Shown piece by piece: positions 1-7,982 of a stretch of 64,000 bases of DNA (position 1 is its first letter; every line of letters begins with the position of its first letter). Below the pieces are notes generated by a model. The model did not search any database, was not told where the DNA came from, and worked only from the letters and a program-made list of their open reading frames with translations. The translations under genes were made by a program, and so were the position numbers. Location of the stretch: positions 124,001 to 188,000 of the forward strand of contig DATILI010000168.1 in assembly GCA_035476635.1 (NCBI GenBank). The letters are read 5' to 3'. This DNA comes from DATILI01 sp035476635 (GTDB lineage: Bacteria; Pseudomonadota; Gammaproteobacteria; Burkholderiales; Burkholderiaceae_C).

Positions 1-432
1 CGCGTCCTGATAGGCAAACCTTTCATGCGGAGCCACTTCAGGAAATCGGGAATCCCAGAACACACGGCCTCTGACATAGTCCATGACGTAGAACCAGCTG
101 CCGATGACCGTATCGTCCACGCAGAGCCCATGAACGCGGGGCACGGGGACGTTCGTGCCGGCCAGCGCGCCGATCACCGCCGCCTCTCGCTCGACAGCAT
201 GCGCGCCCTTGATCACCTGCCCCGGTGGTTTCTTGCGCAGCACGTACGAGGCGCCAGGCGTCTCCAGCAGATAGGTCGGGTTTGACTGGCCACCCCGAAA
301 CTGCACAACACTCAGCGGGCCCTCGAACCCGTCAACCGACGCTTGCATCCAGGCTTTCAGCCTTGTCTCGTCAATGCGGTGGACTTCGCGTATCGGCATC
401 GTTTGGACGGCGCTCGAGGGAGGGATCGTCAT
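1..432 (-). CDS. Phosphotransferase (APH/ACAD10-like kinase family), N-terminal part
   Basis: Only the first 144 codons lie in the window; the gene runs off the left edge. The reading begins MTIPPSSAVQTMPIREVHRI and contains GGQSNPTYLL (nucleotide-binding turn), YVLRKKPPG (likely ATP-binding lysine) and PVPRVHGL, the usual N-lobe order of aminoglycoside-phosphotransferase-fold kinases. The catalytic Brenner motif would lie outside the window. Its ATG overlaps the TGA of the acyl-CoA dehydrogenase upstream (ATGA), so the two are probably translationally coupled. Relatives beside acyl-CoA dehydrogenases resemble the kinase half of ACAD10/11, which acts on hydroxyacyl-CoA. That role is inferred from context. 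Confidence 0.8.
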   Translation of the reverse strand, partial: MTIPPSSAVQTMPIREVHRIDETRLKAWMQASVDGFEGPLSVVQFRGGQSNPTYLLETPGASYVLRKKPPGQVIKGAHAVEREAAVIGALAGTNVPVPRVHGLCVDDTVIGSWFYVMDYVRGRVFWDSRFPEVAPHERFAYQDA

Positions 433-1619
433 GATGCGAGCCTCGCGAGGGTTTCCTGCTTGATTTTCCTGGCCAACGACCACTTGTGCACTTCGGTCGG
501 ACCGTCGTAGATCCGGAAGGCGCGCAGCTCGCGAAAGACCTGCTCCACGATGCTGTCGCGGGACACGCCGGAGCCGCCCATGACCTGGACACAGCGATCC
601 GCGATCCCAAAAAGTGTCTCGGACACGGCCACTTTCGTCATCGAACTCTCCGACAACCCCAGCGAGCCGCTGTCGAGCACCGAGGCGCACCAATCGATCA
701 TCAGCTCGGCTTGCTGAAGGTCGATGGCGTTCTGGGCCAGCATGAATCCGACGCCCTCGTGATCGATCAGGAGCTTGCCAAAGGCCTTTCGGGTGACCGC
801 ATAGGCGCTGGCGATTTCCTGCGCCCTGGTGGCCGCTCCGAACCATCGCATGCAGTGCGACAAGCGCGCGGGCGAAAGGCGAACCTGCGCATAGGCAAAG
901 CCCTCTCCCACAACGCCGAGGACCTGGTCGTGCGGCACGCGCAGTCCGTCGATGCGAACCAGGGCGTGCCCGCCCGGCATCGAGCTGTCCAGCGTGTCGA
1001 TCAGTTTCACGATCCGGACAGCGGGATGCGGGAGGTCCACCAGAAACATGGTCGCCTCGACGCGCTCGCCGGAACCGGTCTTGGCCATGATGATGCCCAC
1101 CGAGGCACCTTGAGCGCCCGTGATGAAGGCTTTGGTGCCATTGATCACCCAGGCGTCGCCGTCGCGTTCCGCGCTCGTCCGAAGCATCGACGGATCGGAA
1201 CCGGCGCCCCCGTCTTGCGCGGGTTCCGTCATGAAGAACGCGGACCGGGCGTGGCCCGATACGAGCGGCCTCAAAAATCGTTCGCGTTGCGCTGGCGTGC
1301 CGACCTTGCCCAGGAGGTACATGTTCCCCTCGTCAGGTGCCGCGGTATTCAGGGCGACCGGACCCAATGGCGATAGCCCGGACTGCTTCAGGACTCGCGC
1401 TGTCGCTACCTGGGAAAGGTGCGAGCCACCGGGACGAATATGGGGCGTCATCAGCCCCGCTTCGCGCGCCTTCTCCCTGAGTTCCTTGACCAGTTCCTCG
1501 GAAGGCCCGTGCGCACCGGCACGAGGGTCCTTCTCGTAAGGCGCGACGACGTCTCGGACAAAACGTCCTACGATCCGTGCCAGATCCCGGCCATCGTTCG
1601 AATGATCGATTTCCGTCAT
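429..1619 (-). CDS. Acyl-CoA dehydrogenase
   Basis: A 396-residue FAD-dependent acyl-CoA dehydrogenase, normal length for the family, predicted to introduce the alpha,beta double bond into an acyl-CoA thioester. Visible signatures are MTEPAQDGGAGSDPS (flavin/substrate loop), the strand WVINGTKAFITGAQ, RKAFGKLLIDHEGVGF in the C-terminal helical domain, QVMGGSGVSRDS, and IYDGPTEVHKWSLARKI near the end. I chose the ATG at 1619 rather than a TTG nine bases upstream because a GAAAGGG ribosome site fits only the ATG. It follows the nitronate monooxygenase-like gene by 5 bp. The substrate is unknown; the neighbours point to a branched or cyclic acyl-CoA. Confidence 0.93.
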   Translation of the reverse strand: MTEIDHSNDGRDLARIVGRFVRDVVAPYEKDPRAGAHGPSEELVKELREKAREAGLMTPHIRPGGSHLSQVATARVLKQSGLSPLGPVALNTAAPDEGNMYLLGKVGTPAQRERFLRPLVSGHARSAFFMTEPAQDGGAGSDPSMLRTSAERDGDAWVINGTKAFITGAQGASVGIIMAKTGSGERVEATMFLVDLPHPAVRIVKLIDTLDSSMPGGHALVRIDGLRVPHDQVLGVVGEGFAYAQVRLSPARLSHCMRWFGAATRAQEIASAYAVTRKAFGKLLIDHEGVGFMLAQNAIDLQQAELMIDWCASVLDSGSLGLSESSMTKVAVSETLFGIADRCVQVMGGSGVSRDSIVEQVFRELRAFRIYDGPTEVHKWSLARKIKQETLARLAS

Positions 1620-1624
1620 GATGC

Positions 1625-2620
1625 TCAAACCCTTTCAGGCAACAACCGTTGCCGCGCCTCTCGATACTCGCGTTGCAGTCGCGCCACCAACGCGGACGCG
1701 TTCACCACTTCATTCACTGCGCCTATGCCCTGCCCGCTTCCCCAAATGTCCTTCCACGCCTTGCTGCTACCGCCTTCACCGCCCGAAAAGTTCAAGGTCT
1801 TGCCGTCGGCTTCAGGCAGGTTGTCCGGATCGAACCCGGCCGCGCGTATCGACGGCGCCAGGTAGTTTCCGTGCACTCCGGTGAAGAGACTGGAATACAC
1901 GATGTCGTCTGAAGAGCCTTCGACGATCGCTTGCTTGTAAGCGTCGCTGGCGCGCGCCTCGGTGGTGGCAATGAAGGCCGAACCGATATAGGCGAAATCG
2001 GCGCCCATGGCCTGCGCCGCGAGCACCGCGCCGCCGGTACAGATCGCGCCTGACAATGCGAGCGGGCCGTCGAACCATTGGCGGATCTCCTGGACCAGCG
2101 CAAAGGGGCTCTTGGTGCCCGCATGCCCGCCCGCGCCTGCCGCCACCGCGATCAAGCCGTCGGCGCCCTTCTCGATCGCCTTGCGGGCGAACTTGTTGTT
2201 GATGACGTCGTGCAGCACCACGCCGCCATAGCTGTGGATCGCGTCGTTCACGTCGGAGCGCGCGCCCAGCGACGTGATGATGACGGGCACCCTGTACTTG
2301 ACCATCAGTTCCATGTCGCGCTCGAGCCGGTCATTGCTCTTGTGCACGATCAGGTTGATGGCGAAAGGCGCCGACGGTGCGTCGGGGTGCGCACGGTCGT
2401 GGGCTGCCAGCGTCTCAATGATCTCGCGCAGCCACTCTTGCAGTTGGGACGCGGGCCTGGCGTTGAGCGCCGGCATGGCGCCGACAATGCCGGCCTTGCA
2501 CTGCTCGATCACCAACTTGGGATTGCTGATGATGAACAGCGGCGATCCGATGACCGGGACGGAAAGGTTCTGGAGCGCGCGCGGCAATTTCGAGCATGCT
2601 GCTTCTGGCATCAATTTCAT
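1625..2620 (-). CDS. NAD(P)H-dependent flavin oxidoreductase / nitronate monooxygenase-like
   Basis: A 331-residue FMN TIM-barrel of the nitronate monooxygenase (2-nitropropane dioxygenase) superfamily. It opens with a typical VPVIGSPLFIISNPKL strand and has the phosphate-binding stretches AGAGGHAGTKSPF and ALSGAICTGGAVLAA, followed by GADFAYIGSAF. Members placed among CoA-dependent catabolic genes often reduce enoyl-CoA or other activated double bonds and need not oxidise nitroalkanes, so the reaction is left open. Its ATG overlaps the TGA of the preceding acyl-CoA dehydrogenase by 4 bp, so it belongs to the same leftward operon. Confidence 0.88.
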   Translation of the reverse strand: MKLMPEAACSKLPRALQNLSVPVIGSPLFIISNPKLVIEQCKAGIVGAMPALNARPASQLQEWLREIIETLAAHDRAHPDAPSAPFAINLIVHKSNDRLERDMELMVKYRVPVIITSLGARSDVNDAIHSYGGVVLHDVINNKFARKAIEKGADGLIAVAAGAGGHAGTKSPFALVQEIRQWFDGPLALSGAICTGGAVLAAQAMGADFAYIGSAFIATTEARASDAYKQAIVEGSSDDIVYSSLFTGVHGNYLAPSIRAAGFDPDNLPEADGKTLNFSGGEGGSSKAWKDIWGSGQGIGAVNEVVNASALVARLQREYREARQRLLPERV

Positions 2621-3804
2621 CGCGTCTTTGGCCGCGTGGCGATACCCATGGCCTTCGCCAGGATGCTCAGCATCACTTCGTCGGCGCCGCCGGCGATGGA
2701 CGCCAGCCGCCCGTCGCGGTACATACGCGAGACCTTGTTCTCCCAGGTGTAGCCCATGCCGCCCCAGAACTGCAGGCAGGCGTCCGTCACGATCCGATTC
2801 AGGCGGCCGGCCTTGAGCTTGGCCATCGTCGCCAGTTCCAGCGCATCCTGTCCGTCCACATGGAGCTCACACGCCCGGTAGGTGAGCGCGCGCAAGCACT
2901 CGACCTCGGTCTTGAGTTCGGCGAGCTTGAACTGGACGTATTGCTGGTCGGCCAACGTGGCGCCGAACAGTTTTCGCTCCTTCGCCCACTCGATCGTCCA
3001 GGCGATGCAGTTAGTCAGTGACTGAAGGCAATTGGCCGCGATCCACAAGCGCTCTTCCTGAAACTGCTGCATCTGGTAGATGAAGCCATGGCCCTCGATG
3101 CCGATACGGTAGCGCTGCGGCACGCGGACCTGGTCGAAATAGATGAGCCCCGTGTCGGATGAATTCATTCCGACCTTGCGAATCTTGCTCGCCACCTCGA
3201 TCCCTTTGGTGAGCTTGCCGTTCGGCCCGTCGCGCATTGGCACGATCACCAGCGACTTGTTCTTGTGCTGATTGCCATTCGCCTCGCCGGTGTTGACCAG
3301 CATGCACATCCAGTCGGCCTGCAGGCTGTTGGTGATCCACATCTTTTGCCCGGTGATGACGTAGTCGTCACCGTCCTTCACCGCGCGGCTCTTGATGCCC
3401 GCCACGTCGCTGCCGGCCCCGGCCTCGCTCACGCCGATGCAGGCCACCGCCTCGCCCGCTATCGCCGGCGCCAGGAAATCGCGCTTCAATTCATCGCTGC
3501 CGAAACGCGCAAGCGCAGGCGTTGCCATGTCGGTCTGCGCACCGATGGCCATTTGCACGCCACCGCAGTCCATATGGCCCAGGGCCTCCGCCATCGCCAT
3601 CGCGTAGGAAAAGTCCAGGCCCGCGCCGCCGTATTCCTCGGGCTTGGTCAGACCCAGCAGGCCCAGCTCTCCCAGCCGCTTGAATACCTGGTGCGCGGGG
3701 AAAATTTCCGCCGCCTCCCATTCGTCGACATGGGGATTGATTTCATCATCGATGAATCGCTTGAGCGTCTTTTGGATTTCGAGGTGTTCGTGGGTGAATT
3801 GCAT
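2617..3804 (-). CDS. Acyl-CoA dehydrogenase
   Basis: A second acyl-CoA dehydrogenase, 395 residues from MQFTHEHLEI. The ATG at 3804 is preceded by AGGGAC at good distance; an upstream ATG would add an unconserved 13-residue tail. Motifs: CIGVSEAGAGSDVAG (flavin loop), VITGQKMWITNSLQ, RKLFGATLADQQYVQFKLAE, ACLQFWGGMGYTWEN and the C-terminal SIAGGADEVMLSILAKAMG. It resembles isovaleryl/citronellyl-CoA-type dehydrogenases more than its neighbour at 429-1619 does, so the two probably serve different steps. It overlaps the downstream flavin oxidoreductase gene by 4 bp. Confidence 0.93.
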   Translation of the reverse strand: MQFTHEHLEIQKTLKRFIDDEINPHVDEWEAAEIFPAHQVFKRLGELGLLGLTKPEEYGGAGLDFSYAMAMAEALGHMDCGGVQMAIGAQTDMATPALARFGSDELKRDFLAPAIAGEAVACIGVSEAGAGSDVAGIKSRAVKDGDDYVITGQKMWITNSLQADWMCMLVNTGEANGNQHKNKSLVIVPMRDGPNGKLTKGIEVASKIRKVGMNSSDTGLIYFDQVRVPQRYRIGIEGHGFIYQMQQFQEERLWIAANCLQSLTNCIAWTIEWAKERKLFGATLADQQYVQFKLAELKTEVECLRALTYRACELHVDGQDALELATMAKLKAGRLNRIVTDACLQFWGGMGYTWENKVSRMYRDGRLASIAGGADEVMLSILAKAMGIATRPKTR

Positions 3805-3855
3805 CAATGTGTCCCTATGCGCCCGGCCGAATGCGGGCACCAAGCGCCAATCAGA

Positions 3856-5001
3856 TCAGATCGCTTTGTCTTCCTTCAGACGCGCTATCGCGTCCGCGGG
3901 AACACCCCAGTCATTGAGGATCGCTTCGCTATGCTCGCCTGGCGCCGCCGGCGCAGCCGGTACAACGGCCGGGGTCCGGCTGAAGCGGGGAGCTGGAGCG
4001 GGCTGCGTGACACCGCCGATGTCAATGAAGGTGCCTCGCGCCAGGTTATGCCGATGCTGCGGAGCCTCGTCCCAATTCAGCACCGGGGCGAAGCAGGCGT
4101 CGGTTCCTTCCAGCAATTCGCACCATTCGGCGCGGGTCTTCGTCAGAAACACGTCGGCCAGCCGGCACTTCAGCAGCGGCCAGGCGTGCACGTCCATCTG
4201 GTCATTGAACGCAGGATCCTCGATCCCAGCCAACTGCAGCAACAATGCATAAAACTGCGGCTCGATGGAACCGACCGCCACATACTTGCCGTCGGCGCAC
4301 GCATAGCTGCCATAGAAATGCGCCCCGCCGTCCAACAGATTTTCGCCGCGCTGGTTGCTCCATGTGTTCGCGGCTTTCATCCCGTACATCATGGCGGACA
4401 GTAGCGCGGCACCGTCCGTCATGGCCGCGTCAACCACCTGCCCTTCGCCATTGGTGCGCGCTTTCGTCAGTGCGCACAAGATGCCGAACGCTAGCAGCAT
4501 GGCGCCGCCGCCAAAGTCCCCGACGTAGTTCAACGGCACGGCAGGTGGCTCGCCGGCTCGGCCGATCGCATGCAGTGCGCCTGTGATGGCGATGTAGTTG
4601 ATGTCATGGCCCGCGGCGCCCGCAAGCGGCCCCTCTTGCCCCCAACCGGTCATCCGGCCATAGACCAGCTTCTGGTTGCGCGGCAGGCACACATCGGGTC
4701 CGAGCCCGAGGCGCTCCATCACACCCGGACGAAACCCCTCGATCAGAACGTCAGCCCGGTCGATCAATTGCAAAACGGTCTCGGCGGCACCGGCCTTCTT
4801 CAGGTCTATCGCCAACGAACGCCGGCCGCGGGCAGCGACGTCAAAGCGGGGGCTGGAATGGCCGACGATGCGCCCGTGATCCACGGGCCGGTCGATCCTG
4901 ATGACCTCCGCACCCATGTCCGCGAACAGCATGGCACAGAACGGGGCCGGCCCGATGCCGACCATTTCGACAACCTTCAGTCCCTGCAGAGGTCCGGCCA
5001 T
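3856..5001 (-). CDS. CaiB/BaiF family CoA transferase (alpha-methylacyl-CoA racemase-like)
   Basis: A 381-residue family III CoA transferase or racemase, beginning MAGPLQGLKVVEMVGIGPAP. Features are FCAMLFADMGAEVIRIDRP, DLKKAGAAETVLQLIDRADVLIEGFRPGV and VVDAAMTDGAALLSA, where the Asp is at the expected active-site position, plus GGAHFYGSYACADGKYVAVG. The stretch LIEGFRPGVMERLGLGP is typical of alpha-methylacyl-CoA racemases. Racemisation of a 2-methylacyl-CoA before stereospecific dehydrogenation would fit a branched-chain substrate, but CoA transfer between acids is equally possible. It sits 33 bp after the thiolase in the same operon. Confidence 0.9.
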   Translation of the reverse strand: MAGPLQGLKVVEMVGIGPAPFCAMLFADMGAEVIRIDRPVDHGRIVGHSSPRFDVAARGRRSLAIDLKKAGAAETVLQLIDRADVLIEGFRPGVMERLGLGPDVCLPRNQKLVYGRMTGWGQEGPLAGAAGHDINYIAITGALHAIGRAGEPPAVPLNYVGDFGGGAMLLAFGILCALTKARTNGEGQVVDAAMTDGAALLSAMMYGMKAANTWSNQRGENLLDGGAHFYGSYACADGKYVAVGSIEPQFYALLLQLAGIEDPAFNDQMDVHAWPLLKCRLADVFLTKTRAEWCELLEGTDACFAPVLNWDEAPQHRHNLARGTFIDIGGVTQPAPAPRFSRTPAVVPAAPAAPGEHSEAILNDWGVPADAIARLKEDKAI

Positions 5002-5034
5002 ATCAGTTCCGCTTCGTCAGAAAAATCGATACCG

Positions 5035-6213
5035 TTACAGCCGCTCGACGATGGTGACGTTGGCCATGCCGCCACCTTCGCACATGGTCTGCAGGCCAAA
5101 GCGCTTGTTGCGCTGCTTGAGCGCGTAAAGCAGTGTCGTCGCCAGCTTGGTACCGGACGCACCCAATGGATGCCCCAATGCGATGGCACCGCCATTGACG
5201 TTCAAGCGAGCCGGGTCGGCCCCCGTCACCTGGAGCCAGGCCAGAGGGACAGGCGCGAAGGCCTCGTTGACCTCGAACAGGTCGATATCGTCAATCTTCA
5301 TGCCCGCCTTCTTCAGCGCGCTCAGGGTGGCCGGAATCGGCGCCTCGAGCATGATGACCGGGTCATGGCCGATCACCGACAAGTGGTGAATGCGCGCGAT
5401 CGGCGCGACGCCGAGCTGCTTCAAGCCCTTTTCGCTCACGACCATCACGCCGCTGGCGCCATCGCAGATCTGGCTGGCGATCGCCGCGGTCACGCAGCCG
5501 CCTTCCTGGATCGGCTTCACGCCAGCGATTCCGTCTAGCGTGACATCGAAGCGAATGCCCTCATCCACCTCGTGCAGCTCGCCGGCACGGGCGCCAACGG
5601 TACCGCGCATTTCCAGCGGCACGATCTCTTCCTTGAACAGGCCGGCCCGGGTGGCTGCGATCGCGCGTTGATGGCTTTCGTAAGCGAATTGGTCAAGAGC
5701 TTGCTTCTGCAGGCCATACTTCTTGACCATCATTTCAGCGCCCATGAACTGGCTGAACTCGACGTTCGGATAGCGCGCTTGAATGGCGGGCCCCATGTAG
5801 TAGCCGAATTCGTTCTTGCGTGGCAGCGAGCTGGGCATGTTCATCGGAACCCGCGACATGCTTTCCACACCGGCGGCAATCACCACGTCCATCGTGCCCG
5901 ACATGACGGCCTGGGCGGCGAAATGCAGGGCCTGCTGTGAGGAGCCGCATTGGCGATCCAGCGAAGTTCCCGGAACCGACTCCGGCAGTTTCGACGCGAG
6001 CACCGCATTGCGTGCCACATTGTTGGACTGCTCGCCGGCCTGGCTCACACACCCCATGATCACGTCATCGATCAGTGCTGGGTCGATGCGGCTGCGCTCG
6101 ACAAGCGCGTCGAGCAGTTTTCCGCCCAGATCGGTGGGATGCCACCCAGCCATCCGGCCGCCGCGACGCCCGCCGGCAGTTCGCGCGGCGGCGACGATAT
6201 AGGCTTCAGCCAT
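5035..6213 (-). CDS. Acetyl-CoA acetyltransferase family thiolase
   Basis: A 392-residue degradative-type thiolase that cleaves 3-ketoacyl-CoA with CoA. The acylated cysteine is in SLDRQCGSSQQALHF, the substrate-binding His-Gly loop in NVNGGAIALGHPLGASG, and the second catalytic cysteine in MCEGGGMANVTIV at the C terminus. The length is normal. It is the first gene of the sub-operon 6213 to 1: the 138 bp in front of it carry the palindrome at 6292-6309, so it is likely to have its own promoter in addition to read-through from the hydratase gene. Confidence 0.95.
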   Translation of the reverse strand: MAEAYIVAAARTAGGRRGGRMAGWHPTDLGGKLLDALVERSRIDPALIDDVIMGCVSQAGEQSNNVARNAVLASKLPESVPGTSLDRQCGSSQQALHFAAQAVMSGTMDVVIAAGVESMSRVPMNMPSSLPRKNEFGYYMGPAIQARYPNVEFSQFMGAEMMVKKYGLQKQALDQFAYESHQRAIAATRAGLFKEEIVPLEMRGTVGARAGELHEVDEGIRFDVTLDGIAGVKPIQEGGCVTAAIASQICDGASGVMVVSEKGLKQLGVAPIARIHHLSVIGHDPVIMLEAPIPATLSALKKAGMKIDDIDLFEVNEAFAPVPLAWLQVTGADPARLNVNGGAIALGHPLGASGTKLATTLLYALKQRNKRFGLQTMCEGGGMANVTIVERL

Positions 6214-6291
6214 TCTCAGTCCTTCTTGGTAAATTGTTCATGCAACGGCATGTCTTGATGCTTGATTCTTGATGAAGGTCGCCACGTCTGC

Positions 6292-6309
6292 ATCGTCAGA
6301 AGGGACGAT
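6292..6309. promoter_or_regulatory. Operator-like palindrome ATCGTC-N6-GACGAT (copy 1 of 4)
   Basis: Perfect 6-bp arms separated by AGAAGG, in the 138-bp gap before the thiolase gene. The same palindrome with the same 6-bp spacer occurs at 10202-10219, 11271-11288 and 30137-30154, always in an intergenic promoter position. No regulator in the window can be assigned to it. Confidence 0.65.
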
Positions 6310-6351
6310 TCCGGACGATATTCGGACCTGCACGGCGTGCGAGCCCAAGCG

Positions 6352-7155
6352 TCAGCGGTCCGGAAACACGGGGTCGCGCTTCTCAAGGAATGCGCGCACG
6401 CCTTCCGCAAATTCTGGCCGGTCGATCAACTCGCGCTGGCGCTCGCGCTCATAGGCGAGTTGAGCCTGCAGGGTATTGGCGCCGGCAGCCGCGTAAGCCC
6501 GCCGAACTTCAAGCACACCATGCGCTGGCAACAGCGCAAGCCGGTGGGCGACCCTTGTCGCCTCCTGTCGCAGCGCGGCATCGTCCACACAGGCCCAGGC
6601 CAGCCCCCATTGGACGGCTTGCTCGCCCGACAGCCGCTCTCCCAACAAGGTCAGCGCCATGGCACGCGCATGGCCAATGCGCCGTTCCAGAAACCAGGTC
6701 GTCCCCAAGTCGGGAAGAATGCCCAAGCGAGGGATGAAGGGCAGGTAAAAGTATGCGGAGCGTGCCGCAATGACGACATCGGCCGCCAGCGCCAGGCCCA
6801 CGCCGGCTCCTGCGGTGGGACCGTTTACAGCAGTCACGACGGGCACCGGCAGCTCCTGCAGGTCGGTAATAAGCCGGTTGGACAACCGCTCCATCGTGTC
6901 CCCTGTGCGCTGGCCAAGGCTGAGGTCGTCGCCAGCCTCCGGCCGCATGCTGGACAGGTCAGCACCAACGCAGAAGCCCTTGCCTTCGCCGGTTAGCACC
7001 AGCGCACGCATCGAGCGGTCTGCGCGCACTTGCGCCAGTACATCGCGCAAGCCGCTCTGGAGCTCTTCCGTCAAGGGATTCAGGCGGGCCGGGTTGTCGA
7101 AAATCGCGAGCGCGATGTCGCCTTCGCGCTCAAGGCGGATACAGGCGCTGGTCAT
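6352..7155 (-). CDS. Enoyl-CoA hydratase/isomerase (PaaG-like)
   Basis: A 267-residue crotonase-fold protein acting on an enoyl-CoA. The oxyanion-hole segments are KGFCVGADLSSM and NGPTAGAGVGLALAADVVIA. The stretch YFYLPFIPRLGILPDLG, then TWFLERRIGHARA, is typical of PaaG-type isomerases/hydratases, where an Asp or Glu in this region is catalytic. It precedes the thiolase and follows the SDR by 15 bp. Hydration or double-bond isomerisation are both possible from sequence alone. Confidence 0.9.
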   Translation of the reverse strand: MTSACIRLEREGDIALAIFDNPARLNPLTEELQSGLRDVLAQVRADRSMRALVLTGEGKGFCVGADLSSMRPEAGDDLSLGQRTGDTMERLSNRLITDLQELPVPVVTAVNGPTAGAGVGLALAADVVIAARSAYFYLPFIPRLGILPDLGTTWFLERRIGHARAMALTLLGERLSGEQAVQWGLAWACVDDAALRQEATRVAHRLALLPAHGVLEVRRAYAAAGANTLQAQLAYERERQRELIDRPEFAEGVRAFLEKRDPVFPDR

Positions 7156-7170
7156 GGCGAATCCTTCACG

Positions 7171-7953
7171 CTATCGGGGACTCATGCGGATGGCACCGTC
7201 CAGCCGAACACTCTCGCCGTTGAAGTATCCGTTGGTGATCATCGACTCCGCCAGGGCTGCGTATTCGGCGGGGTCCCCCAGACGCTTCGGAAAGGGCACC
7301 GATGCCGCCAGCGCGGCTTTGACGTTCTCGGGCGCGCCTTGCAACAGCGGTGTATTGAAGATGCCCGGTAGGATCGTGTTGACGCGAATGCCCTCGCCCA
7401 TGAGGTCGCGAGCGATCGGCAGCGTCATGCCGACGATTCCGGCCTTGGAGGCCGTATAGGCGGCCTGGCCCATCTGGCCATCCTGCGCCGCGACTGAAGC
7501 GGTATTGACGATCGCGCCTCGTTCGCCGTCTTGCAGCGGATCGAGTGTGAGCATGCCGGCCGCCGACTTGGCGATGCAGCGGAAAGTGCCCACCAGGTTG
7601 ATCTGGATGATGCGGTCGAAATTGAGCAGGGGGAAATGCTTGATTTCACCGGATGTCTTGTCACGGCTGGCGGTCTTCACCGCATTGCCCGTTCCGGCGC
7701 AGTTGACGAGCACGCGCTCCTGCCCGATGGCGGCACGACTCTTGGCAAACGCGGCATCCACGTCGGCGTCGGATGTGACGTCAACCTTGCAGAAGACACC
7801 GCCGAGCTCGCGCGCGAGAGCTTCGCCCTGCTCCGCGTTGAGATCGAACAGGGCCACCTTGACGTTATGGGCTGCCAGCCGTCGGGCGGTCGCGGCACCC
7901 AGGCCGGAAGCGCCGCCGGTGATGACGGCGGAGATCGATGCATCGAGTTTCAT
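7171..7953 (-). CDS. Short-chain dehydrogenase (3-hydroxyacyl-CoA dehydrogenase type 2-like)
   Basis: A 260-residue SDR with the Rossmann motif VITGGASGLGAATARRLA, LVNCAGTGNAV, the catalytic Ser in VNTASVAAQDGQMGQ and the YTASK tyrosine-lysine pair. The long insertion between NAG-like and INLVGTF segments (SRDKTSGEIKHFPL) and the GILP-IFNTPLL region resemble HSD17B10-type 3-hydroxyacyl-CoA dehydrogenases, so NAD-dependent oxidation of a 3-hydroxyacyl-CoA is the likely role. Between the PaaG-like hydratase and the FadB-like protein it provides a second hydroxyacyl-CoA dehydrogenase, perhaps for a 2-methyl-3-hydroxy substrate. Confidence 0.9.
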   Translation of the reverse strand: MKLDASISAVITGGASGLGAATARRLAAHNVKVALFDLNAEQGEALARELGGVFCKVDVTSDADVDAAFAKSRAAIGQERVLVNCAGTGNAVKTASRDKTSGEIKHFPLLNFDRIIQINLVGTFRCIAKSAAGMLTLDPLQDGERGAIVNTASVAAQDGQMGQAAYTASKAGIVGMTLPIARDLMGEGIRVNTILPGIFNTPLLQGAPENVKAALAASVPFPKRLGDPAEYAALAESMITNGYFNGESVRLDGAIRMSPR

Positions 7954-7982
7954 TCGGATGTTCCTTTGGAGATTTCAGAGAT

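Noticed and set aside
486..1376. Long rightward reading opposite the first acyl-CoA dehydrogenase
   Set aside because: Composition is Arg/His/Gly-rich without family motifs; it is an antisense shadow caused by high GC.
5013..5030. TTCGTC followed by ATCGAT between the CoA transferase and thiolase genes
   Set aside because: Spacing is right but the second arm does not match GACGAT; the gap is only 33 bp inside an operon.
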